Assembly: GCA_003527145.1 (NCBI GenBank)
Contig: DPSW01000207.1
Coordinates: 2,643-7,800, forward strand
Source: Clostridiaceae bacterium
GTDB lineage: Bacteria; Bacillota; Clostridia; Lutisporales; Lutisporaceae
Reading direction: 5' to 3'
Length of the DNA: 5,158 bases
A model generated the notes under the pieces. That model saw only the letters and a list, made by a program, of their open reading frames with translations. It was not told the origin of the DNA and did not search any database. A program made the position numbers and the translations under genes. This document shows, one piece after another, positions 1-5,158 of this stretch (its first letter is position 1; each line of letters starts with the position of its first letter).

Positions 1-660
1 CAAAACATTCATTTCTTTCTGATGAAGGATCGCAAGTTTACCCATGATATCTGCCAGATAGTATAATCTGTGTTCCGCAACGATGATGATTTTCCCCATA
101 GCTTTCAATCCAAGGAGCATCTTTTTCAGCAATTCAATTGCTGCTTTATCCAAAGAAGCGGATGGCTCATCAAATATATATATATTGTTATCCATACACG
201 CTGCACCGGTAATTGCAACAAGCTGTTTCTCTCCGCCCGAAAGTGTAAAGATGTTTTTATCCAACAAGCGGGCTGTATGAAGCTTTTCAGTATACTCTTC
301 TATTATTTCTAAGATTTTATCTCTCGGTATATTTCTATTTTCCAAGGCAAATGCCAGTTCATCTGTCGTATTGATACAGTAAAACTGTGTCTTCGGATTT
401 TGAAATACAGTAGAGACAAATCTACTTCTGTTTGAGATGCTTTTTTCAAGTATTGATTTGCCATCAAATTCTATATCTCCACTTATTTGAACCTCTCCAG
501 CCTCCGTGATAACTCCATTTATCGCTTTCAACAAACTGCTTTTGCCGCAGCCGGATTGTCCTGTAACAACTACAATCTCACCTCTGCCAATTTCCAAATT
601 GACTTTTTCAAAAATAGTTTTTTCTTTGTACTTGATTCCAAAATCTTTTATCTTAAGCAT
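1..660 (-). CDS. ECF-type ABC transporter ATPase, C-terminally truncated by the window edge
   Basis: Cytoplasmic ATPase that should power the ECF importer encoded with it, docking on the EcfT protein of the gene just upstream. The frame opens at ATG 660 and runs without a stop to base 1, giving 220 visible residues. One complete nucleotide-binding domain is readable: Walker A GQSGCGKSS (residues 34-42), Q-loop QNPKTQF (87-93; ECF ATPases typically have QNPDNQ), signature LSGGEKQ (140-146), Walker B with catalytic Glu IYIFDE (160-165), D-loop SLD (169-171) and H-loop histidine 197 in AEHR. The Arg usual after the signature Gln is Leu147. The AEHRLYYL segment is typical of ECF ATPases in which two such domains are fused in one chain of roughly 450-500 residues, so a second domain probably lies beyond the left edge; this is inference, and a single-domain protein of about 270 residues is possible. 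The start overlaps the EcfT gene by 8 bp and is preceded by AAGGGGG. Confidence 0.93.
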   Translation of the reverse strand, partial: MLKIKDFGIKYKEKTIFEKVNLEIGRGEIVVVTGQSGCGKSSLLKAINGVITEAGEVQISGDIEFDGKSILEKSISNRSRFVSTVFQNPKTQFYCINTTDELAFALENRNIPRDKILEIIEEYTEKLHTARLLDKNIFTLSGGEKQLVAITGAACMDNNIYIFDEPSASLDKAAIELLKKMLLGLKAMGKIIIVAEHRLYYLADIMGKLAILHQKEMNVL

Positions 661-1366
661 ATTTCCCCCTTATATAAAATCCAATCAGCAGGAACATGAG
701 CAAGAAAAAGATCGCATCGATTCCTTTGATCTTCGCAGCAGAAATACTGCTTCTGCGGATTCCAATCTCCATCCCCCTTGTAAGCGCAGAAATACCAACC
801 TCATCAGCAGTACGTGTCAAACACATTAATAAAGGGACTGTTCTATATTCAAATAACTTCAAGGGATTGAAAATCAACCTTTTTGTTGTTAGCCCGTGTA
901 AATACATTGCATCTTTAATCTGGCTGTAATCTTCTCGAACCGCATAGAAAAATCTCGCCATAACAGTCATTGGTATCACAATTTCGTCGGGAATTTTCAT
1001 CTTTTTTAAAGAGTAAACCAAATCACTCATATCGGTTGATACCAAAGTATACTTTCCCATCAGTAGTCCAGGCAGCATCCTTAAAACCAACATGGCGATA
1101 AATAGAAACAATGACGCCAGCATCCCAGTTGCATTATACAAGAAATATTTTTGTATAATACTCGCTACAAGAATCAGCACCCCCCCTTTTAGTGCTTCTT
1201 TGTAGCGTTTTTCTGATACAAAAAGTATATAAGGCAAAAGTGATGCAGCTACAGCTACAATAAGATACCTCTGTTGTAAGTTTCCAAGCAGAAGTGTATA
1301 GGATATGACAACGGTCATAAATAGTTTTGTTCTAAAGTCTAATTTCTGCCTTAATATAGCTCTCAC
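653..1366 (-). CDS. ECF transporter transmembrane coupling protein (EcfT/CbiQ family)
   Basis: Integral membrane T component, which links the ATPases to the substrate-binding S component and transmits ATP-driven motion. It has 237 residues, near the usual EcfT length. Hydrophobic segments lie at about residues 15-50, 61-75, 81-103 and 218-233, with a long amphipathic, charged region at about 110-210 that corresponds to the coupling helices. Family-typical coupling motifs are Ala-Arg-Gly-like: the second is readable as TRG (196-198) in SALTRGME, while the first appears to be LHG (156-158) in MYLHGL and so has lost its Arg. The start is GTG 1366, chosen because AAGGGGG stands 10 bases upstream and the S-component gene ends 5 bases before. 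Its TAA overlaps the ATPase start by 8 bp. Its place between S and A genes makes it a dedicated T protein for this operon rather than a shared one, by inference. Family assignment is secure; substrate is not readable from this protein. Confidence 0.9.
   Translation of the reverse strand: MRAILRQKLDFRTKLFMTVVISYTLLLGNLQQRYLIVAVAASLLPYILFVSEKRYKEALKGGVLILVASIIQKYFLYNATGMLASLFLFIAMLVLRMLPGLLMGKYTLVSTDMSDLVYSLKKMKIPDEIVIPMTVMARFFYAVREDYSQIKDAMYLHGLTTKRLIFNPLKLFEYRTVPLLMCLTRTADEVGISALTRGMEIGIRRSSISAAKIKGIDAIFFLLMFLLIGFYIRGKYA
665..671 (-). promoter_or_regulatory. Ribosome binding site of the ECF ATPase gene
   Basis: AAGGGGG, 4 bases before ATG 660, lies inside the last codons of the EcfT gene and encodes its Arg-Gly. 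It would pair with the anti-Shine-Dalgarno sequence with one G-U wobble. The spacing is short, and the position inside the upstream gene suggests translational coupling. Confidence 0.7.
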
Positions 1367-1371
1367 GTATT

Positions 1372-1965
1372 CTATACCCCCTTGGCCATCCCTGCTTTGA
1401 CAAAGTGTTTCTTAAGAATTGCAATTCCTATAGTGCACCCAATATAAGTACCCAGCATGCCCAGGAGCGTGATAGGGATTAAGGACCAGTTGGGCAGGAC
1501 ACTCATCATTTTCGTTGCATAATCTTGTCCATAGCCCATCTGTAACATCTGCTCGATGTACTTATCTCTTGCAAAGAAAATCGGAAGCCAGTTTCCAAGT
1601 CCGGAAATAGTCGCAATAGTAAACGCAGTCCTTGCATGATTCACACTATTATAATTTCCTTTTTTCAGCATCAGTTCGCCGAGGATTCCACCCAATACAG
1701 CTGTGAGCAACATCCACGGTCCATGTCCCATTACCACAAAGATAATCGCAATAATCATTTGTTCGATAAAAAGCATTCCGCGCTTTTTGATCTTTGTTGC
1801 AAACAACATGCTTGCAGGTCCTGCTAGCAACCCTCCAACAAATGGCACAACCGGCATTAGCACCGGAATGAATCCAATCATGCCTCCAATAAAAGTAAAT
1901 ATGAAAATCAAAACAGTAAACAATCCTACATTGATTAAATCTTTTACATTCAACTTTTTATTCAT
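1372..1965 (-). CDS. ECF transporter S component, MptD/Trep_Strep family
   Basis: Predicted substrate-binding membrane subunit of the ECF importer. It has 197 residues from the chosen start, fitting the roughly 190-residue Trep_Strep family of very hydrophobic proteins with a basic C-terminus (here KKHFVKAGMAKGV). Six membrane segments can be drawn at about 11-31, 34-57, 65-80, 82-99, 113-132 and 158-184. The basic N-terminus, the KIKKRG loop (58-63) and the KKGNYNSVNHAR loop (101-112) would all be cytoplasmic, which obeys the positive-inside rule. The loop between segments 5 and 6 would face outside and carries Met140, 143, 153 and 154. The frame is open to an ATG at 1980, but that ATG is part of the ribosome binding site; GGAGGG at 1973-1978 sits 7 bases before ATG 1965, so 1965 is preferred. 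The adjacent T and A genes support the ECF role. The substrate is unknown; heme or a related tetrapyrrole is suggested only by operon likeness. Confidence 0.87.
   Translation of the reverse strand: MNKKLNVKDLINVGLFTVLIFIFTFIGGMIGFIPVLMPVVPFVGGLLAGPASMLFATKIKKRGMLFIEQMIIAIIFVVMGHGPWMLLTAVLGGILGELMLKKGNYNSVNHARTAFTIATISGLGNWLPIFFARDKYIEQMLQMGYGQDYATKMMSVLPNWSLIPITLLGMLGTYIGCTIGIAILKKHFVKAGMAKGV
1377..1383 (-). promoter_or_regulatory. Ribosome binding site supporting a GTG start for EcfT
   Basis: AAGGGGG, 10 bases upstream of GTG 1366, overlaps the final codons of the S-component gene (its TAG is at 1372-1374). No ATG with comparable spacing is available, so this site decides the GTG start. Confidence 0.7.
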
Positions 1966-1972
1966 TCTTTTT

Positions 1973-1978
1973 CCCTCC
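1973..1978 (-). promoter_or_regulatory. Ribosome binding site that sets the S-component start
   Basis: GGAGGG with 7 bases to ATG 1965. The longer in-frame ATG at 1980 overlaps this motif and the TAA of the preceding gene (as TAATGGAGGG) and has no good site of its own upstream. This favours the shorter, 197-residue protein. Confidence 0.8.
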
Positions 1979-1979
1979 A

Positions 1980-3701
1980 TTAATATTTAAATGCTTCTGC
2001 CAGCCTTGCTTTTTCCAACAAATTGTTATAGGTTTTTGACAAGGATATTAATTCGTGGTGCGTCCCAAATGCCTCAACTTCTCCATCATTGATAACAACG
2101 ATCTTATCTACATTTTCAATGGATTTCAGTCTATGGGAAATGATAACCACAGTTTTATTTTGAGTTAATTCGTTCAAGCTTTCTTGGATTTTTTTCTCAT
2201 TGTCCACATCCAGTGAGGCAGCAATTTCATCCAAAATAATGATAGGTGCATTCTTCAAAAAAGCTCTGGCGATCGAAAGCCTTTGTCTTTCTCCTCCGGA
2301 TAAGGTCGCTCCGTTTTCACCGATTACGGTATCGTATCCATCGGGAAGCCCCGCAATAAATTCTTCGCAATTGGCCAGTCGGGCTGCCTCTCTGACATCT
2401 GCATCAGATGCTGTTTTATTTCCGATTCGAATATTTTCCATGATTGTGGTATTAAATAGTGTTACATCCTGGAAAACAACAGAGGTCTTTTCAAACAGTG
2501 ATTTGGTGGAAATCTCTTTGATGTCCATGCCGTCAATTTTTATGGTTCCGTTATCATAATCATAAAGTCTGGAAATCAAACGAAGAATACTTGTCTTGCC
2601 GCATCCTGACATTCCTACAAGGGCAGTTACTTCATTTTGATTTGCCGTAAAGCTGATATTCTTGAGAACCTTTGTATCCTCATTGTAAGCAAAAGACACA
2701 TTTTTTAATTCTATATCATAATTGGAAAGTTCTTTATCTTCACCTTTTTGAACTTCCGTATTTTTAATTTCCTGGATACGATGAATCATGGAATCAATAT
2801 AATAGAGCTCTGCAATATTCTGGCTTACTCCATCTGCTGCTTCTTTGATTTTAATGGATGCCAGAATGTATCCAATGAGGTATAAAATATTTATTTCTCC
2901 CTTTAAAAGCAGTCCTGTTCCGACCAATAGGACAATCGCAAAGGCAACCTGAACAACAATCCCTGATAGAAGGAGGGGAACCGCCGCTGTAAGCTCAGTT
3001 TTTAAGTGGATTTTTTCGCCCTCTTCCATTTTTTTATACAGGTTTTGTTTGGTTTTTTTCGCAAGTCTAAAGCTTCTAATTTCTTGCTGTAATTCGATAG
3101 CTTCCTGAAAGCTGTCCGAATTATCTCTGAGTTTTGTGTAATACTTAATGTTTTCTCTTAATTGAATTTTTTTAGACCAAACAATCAATAGAAAGCCTAT
3201 GATAATCGGCAATACAACAGCCAGTCCCAGTTTCCAATTTCCCTTTAGCAAAAGAATAGATACCAGAGGAAAAAACATCAAGAAACCAATGGTTTTTGCC
3301 ATCGCGTGGCTCATGGCGTGTTCAATGGCTGCAACATCGGCCATGATTGTCTGAGACAGATCCGATAGATTATGCTTGGAGAAATAAGAAAGAGGCAGTT
3401 TACTCAAGGTATCTGCAATATCCAGCCTTAGATTAGCACTCTCCTTGTAAGTGGAATTATAAAGTGTGTTGTATTCCACCCTGAGCAGTACATACATGAT
3501 AACCAACACTGCGATGGAAAAGCTTATATAAAATGCATTATTTTTCACATTTCCCAAAACAAGCTCATCAAACAAAATCATCAGCAGTATTGCAGGGAGC
3601 ATATTGACTATATATACAAAAAAGGATGAAAAACTCGCTTTCACCAAGCCGCTTGCGCCGTTATCCGTCAGCGCAAAGCACTTCTTAAATAAATTCTTCA
3701 T
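1980..3701 (-). CDS. ABC transporter half, membrane domain fused to ATPase (second of a pair)
   Basis: Membrane half-transporter of 573 residues with exporter-type fold, full length for the family (about 570-600). The N-terminal membrane domain shows six hydrophobic segments at about 23-46, 57-75, 136-153, 158-175, 239-266 and 272-290. The ATPase domain has Walker A GMSGCGKTS (363-371), Q-loop Gln411, signature LSGGERQ (467-473), Walker B with catalytic Glu492 (IIILDE), D-loop SLD (496-498) and His523 in SHR. All catalytic residues are present. It probably pairs with the product of the preceding gene, which has the same layout; paired genes of this kind include IrtAB and YbtPQ (siderophore import despite the exporter fold) and multidrug exporters, so direction of transport is open. 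The start is ATG 3701: it overlaps the upstream TGA as ATGA and has GGAGGG 7 bases upstream. A TTG at 3716 in the same frame lies across that site and is unlikely. A 14-bp gap separates it from the S-component gene. Confidence 0.93.
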   Translation of the reverse strand: MKNLFKKCFALTDNGASGLVKASFSSFFVYIVNMLPAILLMILFDELVLGNVKNNAFYISFSIAVLVIMYVLLRVEYNTLYNSTYKESANLRLDIADTLSKLPLSYFSKHNLSDLSQTIMADVAAIEHAMSHAMAKTIGFLMFFPLVSILLLKGNWKLGLAVVLPIIIGFLLIVWSKKIQLRENIKYYTKLRDNSDSFQEAIELQQEIRSFRLAKKTKQNLYKKMEEGEKIHLKTELTAAVPLLLSGIVVQVAFAIVLLVGTGLLLKGEINILYLIGYILASIKIKEAADGVSQNIAELYYIDSMIHRIQEIKNTEVQKGEDKELSNYDIELKNVSFAYNEDTKVLKNISFTANQNEVTALVGMSGCGKTSILRLISRLYDYDNGTIKIDGMDIKEISTKSLFEKTSVVFQDVTLFNTTIMENIRIGNKTASDADVREAARLANCEEFIAGLPDGYDTVIGENGATLSGGERQRLSIARAFLKNAPIIILDEIAASLDVDNEKKIQESLNELTQNKTVVIISHRLKSIENVDKIVVINDGEVEAFGTHHELISLSKTYNNLLEKARLAEAFKY

Positions 3702-5158
3702 ATACGCACCCTCCAATCATTCGCTTTTGCGTAAAGATCTTGGAAATATTTATATTTGCTGTCTTCCTTCATCAACTCAGCATCATTGCCTCGCTCTATA
3801 ATTTTCCCCTTTTCCATGACCAACACTTCATCAACTGCTCTAATACTGCTCAGTCGATGCGCAATCATAATCACAGTTTTCCCCTTGATGAGATTTTTGA
3901 ATGCTTTTTGCAGCTCGTGTTCGTTTTCGGGATCAACGGCCGCACTTGCTTCATCCATGATGATAATATTGGCATCCTTCAAAATGGCTCTCGCAATAGC
4001 AATTCTTTGTTTTTCTCCTCCCGACAAAAATACGCCTTTGGAGCCAATTACGGTTTGATCTTTTAAGGGGAATTTTGCAAGCAGCTCATCGCACCCCGCG
4101 AGATGCAGAGCTTTGAGCACTTGCTCTTTTCTTGCATTCGGATTTGCGATTTGAACATTCTCAAAAATGCTCGTTTTGAACAACTTGCTATCTTGGAATA
4201 CAAAAGCAATGCTTCTTGTAATAGCGTCCTCGCTGTAATCCGAAATACTTTTGCCGCCGATCTTTATGGCACCGCTATGAATCTTATAAAATCCTGATAT
4301 TAATTTCGCAATCGTCGACTTTCCACTTCCGGAGGCCCCAACCAAAGCATAGCTCTTATTTGCCTCAAGTTTGAAGCTGAGATTCTCCAAAATCATTTCA
4401 TCCTTGTAGCCGAAACTAACATTGTCAAACTCTATCTCATAGTTTTCAAATTTCTCCAATGTCCCAAACTCTAATTTATCCTGCTGCATACCCGTAAAAA
4501 TTTCTTCCAGCTTTTCTACAGCAGATATTCCCATATAGGCATACATAGAGACATGCATGATTTTCATGAATCCGCTAAATAACACACCGCTAAGGAATAA
4601 GACCATAATCAAATCCACAGCAATTACTGCAGGGTTCAATTGAAGATCCATAAACAGAACCAGAAACGGTGTCAAAATGGCGATGGCACCCAGAAAAATA
4701 ATTTGAAATCTTACATATGGTTTTCTGCAGCTCATGGAATAATTCAGGGCATATTTCGAGTAATCCATGATAGCTTTGTGCAGTGCTTTAAATGAATTCA
4801 CACTAGCTCCAAAGATTTTAACCACTTGCATTCCACGCACATACTCAACCGTTTCACTGTTCATCTTCTCCAGCGCCGCTTGATAAATGGCCATGAAGCT
4901 TTTATCTCCGGACATCAACATAATTTGCCCTGCACCAAAAACAGTAAACAAAACCAATGCCAGTCCTACTTTTACATCCACCATAAATCCAACAATCAGC
5001 ACCAATATCGGCGTAAGAATCGCACCTGCGTTATCGGGTATCAAGTGCGCAACAATACTATGGGTTTGCGCTGCATTGTCATCAATGAGCTGTCTGGTTC
5101 TTCCGGATGAATTTAAATCAAAGAATTTGAAGCTGGCACTGATCAGTCCATCGATTCC
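3698..5158 (-). CDS. ABC transporter half, membrane domain fused to ATPase (first of a pair), N-terminus beyond the window
   Basis: Membrane half-transporter and likely heterodimer partner of the next gene's product. The frame is open from base 5158 (first codon GGA) to TGA 3698-3700, giving 486 visible residues; about 90-110 N-terminal residues are missing by comparison with usual length. The visible part begins inside the membrane domain with the loop FFDLNSSGRTRQLIDDNAA, a stretch conserved in this ABC class just before the third membrane helix. In visible numbering, hydrophobic segments lie at about 42-60, 63-75, 150-170 and 178-195. The ATPase domain has Walker A GASGSGKST (274-282), Q-loop Gln322, signature LSGGEKQ (378-384), Walker B with catalytic Glu403 (IIIMDE), and His434 in AHR, all intact. 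A TTG at 5044 is an internal Leu codon, not a start, because homology continues upstream of it. The end overlaps the next gene by 4 bp. The role is probably transport of a siderophore, heme-like molecule or peptide/drug; the substrate cannot be read from sequence. Confidence 0.92.
   Translation of the reverse strand, partial: GIDGLISASFKFFDLNSSGRTRQLIDDNAAQTHSIVAHLIPDNAGAILTPILVLIVGFMVDVKVGLALVLFTVFGAGQIMLMSGDKSFMAIYQAALEKMNSETVEYVRGMQVVKIFGASVNSFKALHKAIMDYSKYALNYSMSCRKPYVRFQIIFLGAIAILTPFLVLFMDLQLNPAVIAVDLIMVLFLSGVLFSGFMKIMHVSMYAYMGISAVEKLEEIFTGMQQDKLEFGTLEKFENYEIEFDNVSFGYKDEMILENLSFKLEANKSYALVGASGSGKSTIAKLISGFYKIHSGAIKIGGKSISDYSEDAITRSIAFVFQDSKLFKTSIFENVQIANPNARKEQVLKALHLAGCDELLAKFPLKDQTVIGSKGVFLSGGEKQRIAIARAILKDANIIIMDEASAAVDPENEHELQKAFKNLIKGKTVIMIAHRLSSIRAVDEVLVMEKGKIIERGNDAELMKEDSKYKYFQDLYAKANDWRVRI
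3709..3714 (-). promoter_or_regulatory. Ribosome binding site of the second ABC half-transporter
   Basis: GGAGGG, 7 bases before ATG 3701, lies within the last codons of the first half-transporter gene. It decides for ATG 3701 over the TTG at 3716, whose final G is the first base of this motif. Confidence 0.82.

Larger units (their letters stand above)
1..5158 (-). other. Single operon: paired ABC half-transporters followed by an ECF S-T-A importer
   Basis: Five same-strand genes follow one another with a 4-bp overlap, a 14-bp gap, a 5-bp gap and an 8-bp overlap. No space remains for internal promoters or terminators, and three ribosome binding sites lie wholly within the tail of the upstream gene. 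The promoter must lie right of 5158 and the terminator left of base 1. The order ABC-ABC-S-T-A recalls the siaDEFGH part of the group A Streptococcus heme operon as I remember it; this is comparison from memory, not a search. Confidence 0.85.

Noticed and set aside
506..829. Plus-strand open frame of 107 codons
   Set aside because: It lies antisense across the clear ATPase and EcfT genes, has no recognisable domain, and its composition follows the reverse complement of those genes.
2200..2559. Plus-strand open frame of 119 codons
   Set aside because: It is antisense to the ATPase domain of the second half-transporter, and its Ser/Pro-rich composition is typical of a reverse-strand shadow.
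3051..3060. T-run as a possible terminator
   Set aside because: It lies inside the second half-transporter gene as Lys codons on the coding strand, and no GC-rich hairpin adjoins it.
3740..4066. Plus-strand open frames of about 100 codons in two frames
   Set aside because: Both are antisense to the conserved ATPase domain of the first half-transporter, with no family likeness.
3698..5044. First half-transporter as a complete 448-residue gene starting at TTG 5044
   Set aside because: The frame continues to base 5158 with family-typical sequence (GRTRQLIDDNAA), so the gene is cut by the edge and the TTG is an internal Leu.
4826..5110. Plus-strand open frame of 94 codons at the right edge
   Set aside because: It is antisense to the membrane domain of the first half-transporter, which stays open and family-like throughout.
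1..5158. Insertion sequence, CRISPR array, tRNA, riboswitch or attachment site
   Set aside because: Coding sequence fills the window apart from 19 intergenic bases, and no repeat array, inverted-repeat ends or structured RNA pattern was seen.

Overview
The window is a tightly packed, AT-rich run of five transporter genes, all on the minus strand, with no room for a separate promoter, terminator or RNA gene between them. The strong GGAGGG/AAGGGGG ribosome binding sites, the Lys/Ile/Glu-rich proteins and the protein families point to a low-GC Gram-positive bacterium (Bacillota, most likely a Clostridia-type anaerobe or a Streptococcus/Lactobacillales relative). This placement is an inference from composition and gene content; no marker gene is present.

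Reading in the direction of transcription, from the right edge to the left: (1) an ABC transporter half with fused membrane and ATPase domains, whose N-terminus lies beyond the right edge (3698-5158); (2) a second, complete half-transporter of the same architecture (1980-3701); (3) a small, very hydrophobic substrate-binding S component of an energy-coupling factor (ECF) transporter, of the MptD/Trep_Strep type (1372-1965); (4) the ECF transmembrane coupling protein, EcfT type (653-1366); (5) an ECF-type ATPase cut off by the left edge, of which one whole nucleotide-binding domain is visible (1-660). Junctions are a 4-bp ATGA overlap, a 14-bp gap, a 5-bp gap and an 8-bp overlap, so this is almost certainly one operon with translational coupling.

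The two half-transporters probably pair as a heterodimer with two intact ATPase sites. The last three genes form a self-contained S-T-A ECF importer. The gene order ABC-ABC-S-T-A is, as I recall it, the order of the distal part of the group A Streptococcus heme operon (siaDEFGH), where SiaFGH was reported as an ECF-family heme transporter. The paired half-transporters also resemble the IrtAB/YbtPQ class, which has an exporter fold but imports siderophores. The best working hypothesis is therefore uptake or handling of a heme, other tetrapyrrole or metal chelate, but nothing in the window proves the substrate. Three starts were moved from the longest open frame because the ribosome binding site or the continuing frame shows where the gene really begins. 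There is no stretch over 300 bases without a gene.
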